A stretch of DNA of 64,000 bases from assembly GCA_934647945.1 (NCBI GenBank), contig CAKUFK010000010.1, positions 34,673 through 98,672 of the forward strand, given 5' to 3'. Below, in pieces: positions 42,598 to 51,607 of this stretch (positions are counted from its first letter, which is position 1; each line of letters opens with the position of its first letter). Both the position numbers and the translations under genes were made by a program. The notes beneath the pieces are model-generated. The model saw only the letters and a program-made list of their open reading frames with translations, was not told where the DNA came from and ran no database searches. Source of the stretch: an uncultured Eubacteriales bacterium (GTDB lineage Bacteria > Bacillota > Clostridia > Oscillospirales > Acutalibacteraceae).

Positions 42598-43584
42598 TCA
42601 GTCCTTCCTATAAACCGGCACGTACTGCATCACCATGGTTTCATACGCATCGAGGTCCATCGACGTCTCCCTGCCCGCCCGGCCCTTTTTCTTCGCGGCG
42701 GATTCGCCGGCGAGGACCTTTTCGGCGGTGTCGATGCCGTCGAGGTGCCAGCCCTCGAGAATCCGGTCCATATATTTATATTGGAATTTCCCCGTTTTTT
42801 CCACACAGCGGTCGTAGGCGAGCCGGACGAGCCCTTCGTCCATCCGCCAGTCGTAAAACCATTTGGCCGCAGCCTCCATCGCCCCGACCGTCGTCCCTTT
42901 GGCCAGCTCGCACAAGGACTGTACCCGCGCCCATGCCTCCCGCCGGTGCTCAAGGCGGCACAAATGCTCCTCGGCCGCCGCAATGGTGACAATCCCCTTG
43001 TCCGCCCAATCCAGGGCCACCTTTTCGATATACCGGATGTTGAGCTTTTCCTCGCCTGCCGCATATGCGACCACCATCAGGATCACCTCGGCGGGCAGCC
43101 CGGCGCCGTCGTACAGATAGAGCAGGGTTTCCATGTCCCCCGGAGAGAGCGGACGGCCGAACCGGGCGGATACCGTATCCAGCAGATAGCCGAACTCCCC
43201 GCTGGTTTCACGGCGGGCCACCACCTCGGGCATCTGCGGCTTGACCGCGCGGGGCCGGGCGGCCCGGACAGGCTTCGGCGGTTCCGGCGGGGGAGCCGCC
43301 TTTACCGGACGGGCAGGCTTTGCAATCTCCGGAACAGCGGGGGAACCGGACAGGACCAGGATCCCGGTTTCCACCCAATATTGCAGCGCGTCGGCACAGT
43401 CCGCAGAGGACAGCCCGATCGCTTTGCCGCAGCTTTCCGGATCGAAAACACCGCCCCCCGCCCTGGACAGCCACAGCAGCACCTTGAGCTGCGCGGAGCC
43501 CGCCAGCCGGATATGCCGATCCACCACAGCGGCGGGGAGGACAAATACCTCCCCCAACGCCTCACTGTTCCAACGCACTTCCAC
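42598..43584 (-). CDS. DnaD-domain primosome protein
   Basis: 328 residues. N-terminal winged helix (LKVLLWLSRAGGGVFDPESC), a Pro-rich linker near residue 90-115 and two DnaD C-domain copies (about 130-205 and 210-290, e.g. WADKGIVTIAAAEEHLCRLE and YDRCVEKTGKFQYKYMDRIL). Acts in primosome assembly. GTG start; GAAAGGGAG lies 12 bases upstream. Overall a standard Clostridial dnaD-dnaI pair. Confidence 0.9.
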   Translation of the reverse strand: MEVRWNSEALGEVFVLPAAVVDRHIRLAGSAQLKVLLWLSRAGGGVFDPESCGKAIGLSSADCADALQYWVETGILVLSGSPAVPEIAKPARPVKAAPPPEPPKPVRAARPRAVKPQMPEVVARRETSGEFGYLLDTVSARFGRPLSPGDMETLLYLYDGAGLPAEVILMVVAYAAGEEKLNIRYIEKVALDWADKGIVTIAAAEEHLCRLEHRREAWARVQSLCELAKGTTVGAMEAAAKWFYDWRMDEGLVRLAYDRCVEKTGKFQYKYMDRILEGWHLDGIDTAEKVLAGESAAKKKGRAGRETSMDLDAYETMVMQYVPVYRKD

Positions 43585-44344
43585 AGCCGCCCGAACTCCC
43601 TTTCCCCGTTGATCTTCCCCGCCGGACGGCGGGGCCCGAACCGGGCGGAGGTTCTCCGCCCGGAAAGTACCTTATATTATAGCGTGGATACCCACTCCTG
43701 CGCAAGAGGAGATTGTGCGGTCGGGGACAAACTTGTAAAAGGGTTCCGCCGGCCGGGCAGAAAAACGGCGCCGTTTCCCTGTTCCAGCTGTTCCGTAAGC
43801 CTTCCGACACCAGGGCGAAGATGCCGGAGCGTATCGAGAGTTCAGCGTTTGATTTTATCCTGCTTTTCTGATATGCTTTGTCCAGCGAAAGAGGGAAAAT
43901 TTGAATGCGTCATATTAGCTTGGGATTTAACACACATTATACAAGTATTAAAGAGGATTTCCGGGGCGTTCCGTTCCTCTTCTGCGTGAATATTGTGCGT
44001 CCTGCAGAGCGTCGTTCTCCGTCGGCAGAAAAACCTGGCCGGGACTGTTTCGTTGCTTCATCCCATCAAGGTGCCCACACCCCCCATATGCCGTTAAAGC
44101 GGCTAACCCTGTGGATTTGCCGTCCGCAAAAGGCTATAACAGACCATTTATCGTCAGAAAGTAAACTCGTGAATGTAAAGAGCCGGTATCCGGATGATTG
44201 CCTCCATGTGGCTGCTTAACGGTTTTACAGATCCCGCCCTATTCCGGGACGCGGATATTTCCCGCCTATTCGCCATTTTCCAGTTGATTTTTTTGGGGTT
44301 TGTGGTATGATAAGGGGGAACATAAAAAGGAGGTGCTGTTTTAG
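43585..44344. other. 760-bp region without a confident gene
   Basis: A 10-bp hairpin (CCGGGCGGAG / CTCCGCCCGG, 43641-43663) lies in the leader of the DnaD gene. A 104-codon plus-strand frame (43905-44219) has GAGGG upstream but a low-complexity, unlikely composition. The ferredoxin promoter is at the right end. I see nothing else. Confidence 0.6.
44284..44311 (+). promoter_or_regulatory. Promoter of the ferredoxin gene
   Basis: TTGATT (44284-44289), 16-base spacer and TATGAT (44306-44311) precede AAAGGAGGTG and the ATG. Confidence 0.72.
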
Positions 44345-44515
44345 ATGGCTTATAAAATCAGCGACGACTGCATCGCTTGCGGTGCCTGCGAGGCGGAATG
44401 CCCCGTTTCCGCGATTTCTGAAGGCGACGGCAAATACGAGATCAATCCCGATGTTTGCACGGAGTGCGGCAGCTGCGCGGATGTTTGCCCCGTAGGAGCT
44501 CCCCAGGCCGACTGA
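44345..44515 (+). CDS. 2x[4Fe-4S] ferredoxin
   Basis: 56 residues (MAYKISDDCIACGACEAECP as the start). Two CxxCxxCxxxCP motifs (CIACGACEAECP and CTECGSCADVCP) bind two [4Fe-4S] clusters. The length is that of clostridial ferredoxins. It carries low-potential electrons and is a plausible partner for IorAB in this genome. AAAGGAGGTG lies 9 bases before the ATG. It is monocistronic, with a promoter and a terminator. Confidence 0.96.
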   Translation: MAYKISDDCIACGACEAECPVSAISEGDGKYEINPDVCTECGSCADVCPVGAPQAD

Positions 44516-44560
44516 GTCCGGCCCGGCGCCGGAACGGTCAATTTAAGTTCAGGTGCAGCG

Positions 44561-44599
44561 TTACCGGGCGGCCCATTTGGTGCCGCCCGGTAATTTTTT
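44561..44599 (+). terminator. Terminator of the ferredoxin gene
   Basis: TTACCGGGCGGC / GCCGCCCGGTAA with a 9-base loop, followed by TTTTTT. Confidence 0.94.
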
Positions 44600-44672
44600 G
44601 GAATATGGCTGGGGAGGTACGCGGCAGTCCCGGCACGCGTCCCCGAGATTTCTGGAAAGGCAGGGTGACAAT

Positions 44673-45389
44673 ATGCCGGCGCATTCCGAGCCGCTGGACG
44701 GCGGCGTATTCGTGTATGTGGACGACGGCCGCACCTTCGGCGCGGACTCCCTGCTGCTCGCGGATTTCGCCCGTCCAGCCGGATGGGGATCCGCCCGGGA
44801 GCGGGAGCGGGTCTGTGACCTCGGCACCGGCTGCGGCATCATTCCCCTTTCCTGGTACGCCCGCCCCCGTTCTCCCGACGCCCCGCCGGTCGAGGCGGTG
44901 GAGCTCAGCCCGGACGCGGCGGCGCTCGCCTCCCGATCGGTCACTGAAAACGGCCTTGCCGGGCGGATCCGGGTCCACCTGGCCGATTGGACGAGCCTGC
45001 CGCCCTCATTTGAGGCGGGCGGATTCGATCGGGTGGTCTGCAATCCGCCGTATTTCGCCCCCGCCAGCGGCCGGACATCCGTTCCGGCCGGACGCCGCCT
45101 GGCCCGGCATGAAAGCGGGGACGGCTTCGCAGGGCTTGCCGGCTGCGCTGCGCGGCTGTTGAAAAACGGCGGGCGGTTCTGCTTCTGCCACCGGCCGGAA
45201 CGGCTCGCCGATCTCTTTGCCTGCTTGCGGCAGGCGCGCCTCGAGCCGAAGCGCCTGCAGTGGGCCCATCACCATCCAGACGCCGCCCCGTTTCTGTTCC
45301 TCTGCGAGGCGCGAAAGAACGGGAATCCCGGTCTCACGGTTCTGCCGCCCCTGTTCCTGGCGGCCGGGGAACCGTCCAGCTCTGTTTGA
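44673..45389 (+). CDS. TrmN6-like tRNA adenine-N6 methyltransferase
   Basis: 238 residues. AdoMet motif CDLGTGCGIIPLSWYA and catalytic NPPYFAP, as in YfiC/TrmN6, which methylates A37 of tRNA-Val. GGAAAGG precedes the ATG at 44673. It lies 24 bp upstream of rsmI, another RNA methyltransferase, a common neighbour. Confidence 0.88.
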   Translation: MPAHSEPLDGGVFVYVDDGRTFGADSLLLADFARPAGWGSARERERVCDLGTGCGIIPLSWYARPRSPDAPPVEAVELSPDAAALASRSVTENGLAGRIRVHLADWTSLPPSFEAGGFDRVVCNPPYFAPASGRTSVPAGRRLARHESGDGFAGLAGCAARLLKNGGRFCFCHRPERLADLFACLRQARLEPKRLQWAHHHPDAAPFLFLCEARKNGNPGLTVLPPLFLAAGEPSSSV

Positions 45390-45413
45390 CTAAGGCAAAA
45401 GGAGGGCCTCTAT

Positions 45414-46274
45414 ATGCCCGGAACCCTGACCCTGGTAGGCACCCCCATCGGCAACCTGTCCGATCTCTCACCCCGCGCACTGGAGGCGCTGGAAGCCTGC
45501 GACTTTATCGCCGCCGAGGATACGAGGGTCACGCTCCGGCTGCTCACCCATTTCGGCATTAAAAAGCCTCTTGTCAGCTATTTTGAGCACAACCGGAGGG
45601 AACGGGGCGAACAGATCTGCGCCCGCCTGCTGGCAGGGGAGGCCGCCGTTCTGGTCACCGACGCGGGTATGCCCGCCGTCTCCGATCCCGGGCAGGATCT
45701 GGTGGCGCTCTGCCATGAGCGGCAGATCCCCGTGACCTGCGTACCGGGGCCGACCGCCGCGCTGACAGCGCTGGCCCTGTCGGGACTGCCGACCGGCCGC
45801 TTCACCTTCGAGGGGTTTTTGAGCGTCAACCGCCGGACCCGCCGGGAACATCTGGCCGATCTGGCGGAGGAACGGCGCACCATGATTTTCTACGAGGCAC
45901 CCCACAAGCTCCTCGCCACCCTGACTGACCTCCTGGCCGCGTTTGGAGACCGGCGGATCGTGCTCGCCCGGGAGCTGACCAAGCTCCACGAGGAGATTTT
46001 TCCCACCACTCTCGCAGCGGCGGTGGAACGGTACGCAGCCGAATCGCCGCGGGGAGAATTCGTGTTGATCCTGGAGGGGGCGTCCCCTCCCGAGCCGGAG
46101 ACACCCGACGAGGAGACGGCCGTAGCCATGGCCCTGCGCCTGATGGAGGAGGACGGTCTCGCCCCCTCCGATGCAGCCAGGCAGGCCGCCGCCCGGACAG
46201 GGCTGAAAAAGGGCGACATCTACCGCCGCCTGACGCGGAAACCCGATTCCAATCAAGAGGAGGAGCGTTTATGA
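45414..46274 (+). CDS. rsmI: 16S rRNA (cytidine1402-2'-O)-methyltransferase
   Basis: 286 residues. TLTLVGTPIGNLSDLSPRAL and FIAAEDTRVT at the N-terminus, SDAGMP-type VTDAGMPAVSDPG, and CVPGPTAALTALALSGLP are RsmI signatures. It methylates C1402 in the decoding centre. Ribosome site AAAAGGAGG. The stop overlaps the next gene as ATGA. Confidence 0.96.
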   Translation: MPGTLTLVGTPIGNLSDLSPRALEALEACDFIAAEDTRVTLRLLTHFGIKKPLVSYFEHNRRERGEQICARLLAGEAAVLVTDAGMPAVSDPGQDLVALCHERQIPVTCVPGPTAALTALALSGLPTGRFTFEGFLSVNRRTRREHLADLAEERRTMIFYEAPHKLLATLTDLLAAFGDRRIVLARELTKLHEEIFPTTLAAAVERYAAESPRGEFVLILEGASPPEPETPDEETAVAMALRLMEEDGLAPSDAARQAAARTGLKKGDIYRRLTRKPDSNQEEERL

Positions 46275-46906
46275 ATCCCATTACCGCCGCCGGCTTTTTC
46301 GACGCCGGACAGCCCGGGTATTATCTGTTGATCCTGGCGTTTTTGGCCGCGCTGGTCGGCCTGTATCTCTGGGGCAACCGCCATAAGGATTCGGACAGCC
46401 GGGCCGCCCGTCTGGGCCGTCTGTACAGGGAGCTCGACGAGGACAAGCTCGCCGGGATTCCGGACGAGGAGCTCGTCGACGCCGTGGCGGCCAACCTGCT
46501 GGAAAAGCAGGATCGCCGCCGTCCGGATCCCTACCATACCATTCCCCTGCTCTCGCGGGGCAGAACGGCGGTCTATAGTGTCTGGCTGATTTGTAACGAG
46601 CTGGACAAGGGCAGCTTTGAAGATCTATACGCCGGCCCGTCGGCGGTCTTCGATGAGCTGGCCGCCGACGGGCTGGATCTCATCGGAGCGCCCCGCTGCG
46701 CCGCCGCACTGCGGACGGCGAAAGAGCGGATTAGCTACATGGAGGGCCACGCCGAAGAACTGGCCGAGCTGCACGCCGATTTTCTGGAGGCGGCCGAGGA
46801 GGAACGGCCGCTCGACCGATGCGTGGAGTATATCCGGGCGAATCCCCGCGAATTCGTCGACCAGAGTCCCAACTCCTTCGGAGACGCGGGGCCTCTGGCC
46901 CCGTGA
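46271..46906 (+). CDS. Membrane-anchored DMP19/DUF4375-like protein
   Basis: 211 residues. One N-terminal membrane segment (YYLLILAFLAALVGLYLWG) and a soluble domain. AVYSVWLICNELDKGSFEDL with GPSAVFDELAADGLDLIGAP resembles the DUF4375/DMP19 fold (Glu-rich, NGGF-like segment), known in a DNA-mimic protein. Here it is membrane-tethered, which a DNA mimic would not need. Translationally coupled to rsmI. Function unknown. Confidence 0.65.
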   Translation: MNPITAAGFFDAGQPGYYLLILAFLAALVGLYLWGNRHKDSDSRAARLGRLYRELDEDKLAGIPDEELVDAVAANLLEKQDRRRPDPYHTIPLLSRGRTAVYSVWLICNELDKGSFEDLYAGPSAVFDELAADGLDLIGAPRCAAALRTAKERISYMEGHAEELAELHADFLEAAEEERPLDRCVEYIRANPREFVDQSPNSFGDAGPLAP

Positions 46907-47212
46907 CGGGGACAGAGAAGACCCGGCTGCCCGGTGGATATTAGCCGGTCTTGCAGGAAAACGGCAGGATATAGACGAAATGGAAGAGGTTTATGACCAC
47001 CATACACAGAGGACCCTTTCACAGCGAAGCGCCGGCTTCGGTCCCCACCTGCCCGCCGGCTTTCCTAAACAGAAAATCCTCCCGTCGTTTTCTTGTATAT
47101 CTGAGTATAATTTAGCCGCGGCCCCGGAGGATGGTTGAGCATACCGCATGCCATTCGTTCCACAGCGTCCCAGCGGCCGTCCCACAAACCCGATTTGTCT
47201 GGAGGGAAAATG
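46907..47212. other. Intergenic region before the aromatic operon
   Basis: 306 bp. TGAGTATAAT (extended -10, TATAAT at 47106-47111) is a likely start region for the tyrA operon, leaving a ~95-base leader. A plus-strand frame reading RWILAGLAGKRQDIDEMEEV near 46940 is open but has no start or ribosome site. Confidence 0.5.
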
Positions 47213-48070
47213 ATGAGCACACCCCGTGACCCCCATCCCTGCGTGGCGATTATCGGCCTGGGCCTGATCGGCGGTTCCATGGCCAAGGCCCTCTCCCGCC
47301 ACGGCGGATACCGTGTGTTTGGATCCGACCTGGATCCCGCTGCCGTCGCTTGGATGCAGGAGACCGGCGCCATCAAAGGGGTGGCGGATACCGCCGCCAT
47401 GTCCCAGGCGGATCTGGTGGTTCTGGCCCTTCCTCCCGGAGCCTGCGGGCCGGTGCTGCGGGAAATCCTGGACGTGTTGCGCCCAGGCAGCGTCGTGACC
47501 GATGTCTGCGGTGTCAAGTCCGCCGTTATGGATGCCTGCCTGCCCCTCTGCCGGGAACATCGCCTGCTTTTTGTGGGCGGCCATCCCATGGCCGGGCGGG
47601 AACGGGGCGGATGGCAAAACGCCACCCACAATCTCTTCCGGGGGGCCAGCTACATTTTCACCCCGCCAGAGGGCACGCCCGAATACGCGATGGACACCCT
47701 GCGCGCTTTGGCGGCCGCCTTGGGCTGCGCCTCGGTTACCATTACCACCCCCGCCCATCATGACCGGCAGATCGCCTTCACCAGCCAGCTCCCCCACGTG
47801 CTGGCAGGCGCTTATGTCCAGTCCCCGGTCTGTCCCGGCCACAAGGGATATTCCGCCGGCAGTTACCGGGACGTCTCCCGGGTCGCGGCAGTGGACGAGA
47901 TCCTGTGGAGCGAGCTGTTCGCGCTCAACCAGGTGCCCCTAATCGAGGAGCTGGACGGCCTGATTGCCAGGCTGGAAACCGCCCGGGCTGCCATCGCTTC
48001 GGGCGATCGGGACGAAATTGCCGCCGTCATACGGCGCGGCCGCCTGGTCAAGGAAGCTCTCGGGGAATAA
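47213..48070 (+). CDS. tyrA: Prephenate dehydrogenase
   Basis: 285 residues. NAD motif AIIGLGLIGGSMAKALSRHG and the prephenate-dehydrogenase segments GGHPMAGRERGGW and FTSQLPHVLAGA with SYRDVSRVA. It makes 4-hydroxyphenylpyruvate on the tyrosine branch. GGAGGG is 6 bases before ATG 47213; ATG 47210 is the alternative. It has no C-terminal ACT domain. First gene of tyrA-aroB-aroA-aroC-pheA. Confidence 0.95.
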   Translation: MSTPRDPHPCVAIIGLGLIGGSMAKALSRHGGYRVFGSDLDPAAVAWMQETGAIKGVADTAAMSQADLVVLALPPGACGPVLREILDVLRPGSVVTDVCGVKSAVMDACLPLCREHRLLFVGGHPMAGRERGGWQNATHNLFRGASYIFTPPEGTPEYAMDTLRALAAALGCASVTITTPAHHDRQIAFTSQLPHVLAGAYVQSPVCPGHKGYSAGSYRDVSRVAAVDEILWSELFALNQVPLIEELDGLIARLETARAAIASGDRDEIAAVIRRGRLVKEALGE

Positions 48071-48094
48071 TTTTAACAGAAAGAAGGCCCCCTT

Positions 48095-49159
48095 ATGCGC
48101 ACCCTCCATACCGCCGCCTCCCGCCCCTACGATATCGTCATCGGCCCCGGCCTTCTCAAGGAGGCCGGGGAGCGCAGCCGCCGGATAAATCGCGGGGTTC
48201 GGGTGCTCCTGGTCTCGGATTCCAACGTCGCGCCCCTGTATGCCGACACCGTGGCTGAGAGCTACGCCGCCGCGGGATATCGCGTGACCCGGTTCGTCTT
48301 CCCCGCCGGGGAAGAGTCGAAACGGCTGTCCACCATCGCCGCACTCTATGAACAGCTGGCCGCCGACGGTCTGACCCGTGCCGACCTGATTGCCGCCCTT
48401 GGCGGCGGCGTGACGGGAGACATGGCCGGCTTTGCCGCCGCCACCTGGCTGCGGGGGATCGATTTTGTGGGTCTTCCCACCTCCCTCCTCGCGCAGGTAG
48501 ACTCCTCGGTGGGGGGGAAAACCGGCGTGGACATCCCGCAGGGGAAAAACCTGGTCGGGGCCTTCTGGCCGCCCCGCCTGGTCCTGGCCGATACCGACGC
48601 TCTTTCCACCCTGCCCGCAGACATCCTGTCCGACGGCATGGCCGAGGTCGTCAAGGCCGCTTGTATCAAGGACGCGCCCTTCTTTCACTGGCTGTCGCGG
48701 CAGGACGCCCTATCTGACGAAAATCTTCCCGAAACCGTTTCCCGGGCGGTGGATATCAAACGCCGGGTGGTAGAGTCGGACGAACGGGAAGCCGGGGAAC
48801 GGCGCCTGCTCAATTTCGGCCATACCCTGGGCCACGCCCTGGAAGCCCAGTCCCATTTCCGCCTGTCCCACGGCTGGGCGGTGGCGGCGGGGATGATGCT
48901 CGTCACCCGCGCCGCCGAGCGGAAGGGGCTGACGGCACCTGGTACGGCGGAGGATATCGCCGCATTGCTGCGCCGGTACGGCCTGCCCGACGGAGACGGA
49001 ACCCCGCCCGAAGAATACCTCCCCTACGCCGCCCTGGACAAAAAACGTGCCGGGGATTCCCTCTCCCTTGTTCTGCTGCACCGAATCGGGGATGGGTATA
49101 TCCATCCCATTCCCGCGGATTCCCTGCCGGCCTTTGTGGCCGAGCCCTATCGGAAATGA
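48095..49159 (+). CDS. aroB: 3-dehydroquinate synthase
   Basis: 354 residues. NAD and metal motifs are seen in ALGGGVTGDMAGFAAATWLR, PTSLLAQVDSSVGGKTGVD and the His residues of NFGHTLGHALEAQSHFRLSH (shown in part). It is step two of the shikimate pathway. AGAAGG precedes the ATG. 24 bp after tyrA. Confidence 0.97.
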   Translation: MRTLHTAASRPYDIVIGPGLLKEAGERSRRINRGVRVLLVSDSNVAPLYADTVAESYAAAGYRVTRFVFPAGEESKRLSTIAALYEQLAADGLTRADLIAALGGGVTGDMAGFAAATWLRGIDFVGLPTSLLAQVDSSVGGKTGVDIPQGKNLVGAFWPPRLVLADTDALSTLPADILSDGMAEVVKAACIKDAPFFHWLSRQDALSDENLPETVSRAVDIKRRVVESDEREAGERRLLNFGHTLGHALEAQSHFRLSHGWAVAAGMMLVTRAAERKGLTAPGTAEDIAALLRRYGLPDGDGTPPEEYLPYAALDKKRAGDSLSLVLLHRIGDGYIHPIPADSLPAFVAEPYRK

Positions 49160-49168
49160 GGTGACGGC

Positions 49169-50479
49169 ATGTCGGTTGCCATCGTTCGCGCCTCCTCTAT
49201 CGCGGGGTCCGCATTCCCTCCATCTTCCAAATCGGCGGGGCACCGGGCGCTGATCTGCGCCGCTCTGGCGGCCCTGCAAAACCGGGACACCGGCGCGTCC
49301 TGCCGCATTGCCCGGCTGCGGGAGACGGAAAGCGCCGTGCTGTCCGACGACCTGAATGCGACCCTCGGGGCCCTGGCCGCCCTCGGAGTGAGCTCTGTTT
49401 GGGACGGGGACGCCCTGGTGCTGAAGGCCGGGGTATCTCCCGACGCTCCCGCCGAGGTGGACTGCGTGGAAAGCGGCTCCACCCTCCGGTTTTTCCTGCC
49501 GATTTTCGCCGCTTTGGGGGTTTCGGCCCGGTTTTCCGGCCGCGGCCGCCTGCCCGACCGCCCTCTCGGCGTCTATGCGGACTGCCTGCCTTCACACGGA
49601 GCCGGGCTGCAATTTTCCCCGGATGGCGGCAGCCTGCCCTTGTCCCTGTCCGGCCGGCTGACCGGCGGAACTTACCTTTTGCCCGGGGACGTGTCCAGCC
49701 AATTTATCAGCGGCTTGCTGCTGGCCCTTCCCTTGTGTGAGGAGGACAGTGACCTGCGCCTGTCCACGCCGCTGGAATCGGCGGATTATGTGCATATGAC
49801 CCTGCAGGCCCTCTCCCTGGCCGGCATCGAAATCCAGCCGCTTCCCGACGGCTGGCGGATCCCGGGCGGGCAGCGGTACCGCCCGTTCCAGACGGCGGTG
49901 GAAGGGGATTGGTCCCAGGCGGCGTTTCTTTTGGCCGCGGGTGCACTGGGGGGCGAAGTCCAGATCGGAGGGCTGCAGCTCGATTCCAACCAAGGGGACC
50001 GCGCCGTGCTTGCGATCCTCCGCCGGATGGGCGCTGATATACAGATATCCCAAGAAATCGTCCATTGCCGCCGCACCCCTTTGCACGGGGTGGAAATCGA
50101 CGCCACCCAGATTCCCGACCTGGTTCCCATCCTCGCCGTCGCCGCCGCCGTCGCCGAGGGAGAAACCCATATCACCGGCGCCGCCCGTCTCCGGCTCAAG
50201 GAGAGCGACCGGCTGGCCGCCACGGCGGACGGCCTGAGCCGTCTCGGTGCCCAGGTGGAGGAACGGCCGGACGGCCTGATTCTGCGGGGCAGGACCCGAC
50301 TGAGAGGGGGACGGGTTTCCGGCTACCAGGATCACCGCATCGTCATGAGCATGGCGGTGGCCGCCCTGATGTGCGAGGAACCTGTCGAAATCACAAGCGC
50401 CGAGAGCGTACAGAAAAGCTGGCCGTCGTTTTTTGCGGATTATCAGCGAATTGGAGGAGATGTCCATGTCGTCGACTAA
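49169..50479 (+). CDS. aroA: 3-phosphoshikimate 1-carboxyvinyltransferase (EPSP synthase)
   Basis: 436 residues. SKSAGHRALI-type N-terminus (SSKSAGHRALICAALA), ESGSTLRFFLPIFAALG and LPLSLSGRLTGGTYLLPGD, KESDRLAATADGLSRLG and DHRIVMSMAVAAL. It joins shikimate-3-phosphate and PEP. GAGGTG upstream. It overlaps aroC by 14 bp. Confidence 0.97.
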   Translation: MSVAIVRASSIAGSAFPPSSKSAGHRALICAALAALQNRDTGASCRIARLRETESAVLSDDLNATLGALAALGVSSVWDGDALVLKAGVSPDAPAEVDCVESGSTLRFFLPIFAALGVSARFSGRGRLPDRPLGVYADCLPSHGAGLQFSPDGGSLPLSLSGRLTGGTYLLPGDVSSQFISGLLLALPLCEEDSDLRLSTPLESADYVHMTLQALSLAGIEIQPLPDGWRIPGGQRYRPFQTAVEGDWSQAAFLLAAGALGGEVQIGGLQLDSNQGDRAVLAILRRMGADIQISQEIVHCRRTPLHGVEIDATQIPDLVPILAVAAAVAEGETHITGAARLRLKESDRLAATADGLSRLGAQVEERPDGLILRGRTRLRGGRVSGYQDHRIVMSMAVAALMCEEPVEITSAESVQKSWPSFFADYQRIGGDVHVVD

Positions 50480-51584
50480 CGGTACCTGTCTGCGCCTCTC
50501 CATCTTCGGGGAGAGCCACGGCCCAGCCATCGGCTGCGTGATCGACGGCCTGCCCGCTGGAGAGGCCTTCGATCTGGAGGAGATCCGGGTGCAGATGGCC
50601 CGTCGTGCGCCCGGCCGGGACGCCACTGCGACCAGACGGGTGGAAAGCGACAGCCCCCGCCTGCTGTCCGGGTTTTTGGAAAAGGACGGGACAGCCCGCA
50701 CCACCGGGGCCCCTCTGGCCATCCTCATCGAAAATGAAAACCAGCGCTCGGGGGATTACCGGGAGCTGCAGATCCTGCCTCGTCCGGGACACGCCGATTA
50801 TCCCGGCTATGTCCGATATCATGGGTTCGGCGATGTGCGTGGAGGCGGCCATTTCAGCGGGCGTCTGACCGCACCCCTGGTTTTTGCGGGAGCCCTATGC
50901 AAGCAGCTCCTCCGCCGCCGGGGCGTGGCGGTGGGCGGGCATATCGCCGCCATCGGAGGGGTGGAGGACCGCCGGTTCGACCCTGTGGCGGTGTCCGCAG
51001 AGCAGTTGGAGGCCCTCTCCCGTGTCCCGTTTTCCCTATTGGATCCCGGGGTAGAGCCCTTCATGCGCTCGGCGGTGGAGGCTGCCCGGATGGCAGCGGA
51101 CAGTGTAGGGGGAATTGTAGAGGCCGCGGCGGTAGGGCTGCCCGCCGGACTCGGCTCTCCCATGTTCGACGGGGTGGAAAACCGCCTCGCCTCCCTGCTG
51201 TTCGGGATCCCAGCCGTCAAAGGCGTGGAATTCGGCGACGGCTTCGCCTTCGCGGGGATGCGGGGCAGCGAGGCAAATGACCCCTACCGGTATACGCCCG
51301 ACGGCGGCATTGAAACCACCTCCAATCACAACGGCGGACTCCTTGGGGGAATCACCAACGGCATGCCCCTGCTGCTGCGGGTGGCGGTCAAGCCGACCGC
51401 CTCGATCGGCATTCCGCAGCGGACGGTCAACCTCGAGACCGGCCGGGACGAACTCCTGACCGTCCGGGGCCGGCATGATCCTTGCATCGTACCGCGGGCA
51501 CTCCCGGTCGTGGAAGCCGCCCTGGCCTTCGGGCTGTTCGACCTGCTTCTGGAAGCTGAGGGGAATCCTACCCCCGACGCCTGA
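50466..51584 (+). CDS. aroC: Chorismate synthase
   Basis: 372 residues. RLSIFGESHGPAIGCVIDGL near the N-terminus, YRELQILPRPGHADYPGYVR and HGFGDVRGGGHFSGRLTAPL are family signatures. It uses reduced FMN to make chorismate. GGAGGAG in the aroA end serves the ATG at 50466. Confidence 0.97.
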   Translation: MSSTNGTCLRLSIFGESHGPAIGCVIDGLPAGEAFDLEEIRVQMARRAPGRDATATRRVESDSPRLLSGFLEKDGTARTTGAPLAILIENENQRSGDYRELQILPRPGHADYPGYVRYHGFGDVRGGGHFSGRLTAPLVFAGALCKQLLRRRGVAVGGHIAAIGGVEDRRFDPVAVSAEQLEALSRVPFSLLDPGVEPFMRSAVEAARMAADSVGGIVEAAAVGLPAGLGSPMFDGVENRLASLLFGIPAVKGVEFGDGFAFAGMRGSEANDPYRYTPDGGIETTSNHNGGLLGGITNGMPLLLRVAVKPTASIGIPQRTVNLETGRDELLTVRGRHDPCIVPRALPVVEAALAFGLFDLLLEAEGNPTPDA

Positions 51585-51607
51585 ACCCCAAGGAAAGGAT
51601 GTTTTTG

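Noticed and set aside
43905..44219. 104-codon plus-strand frame with GAGGG upstream
   Set aside because: Composition is not protein-like (many His, Pro, Arg and Cys without pattern) and the frame ends just before the ferredoxin promoter. I see no family.
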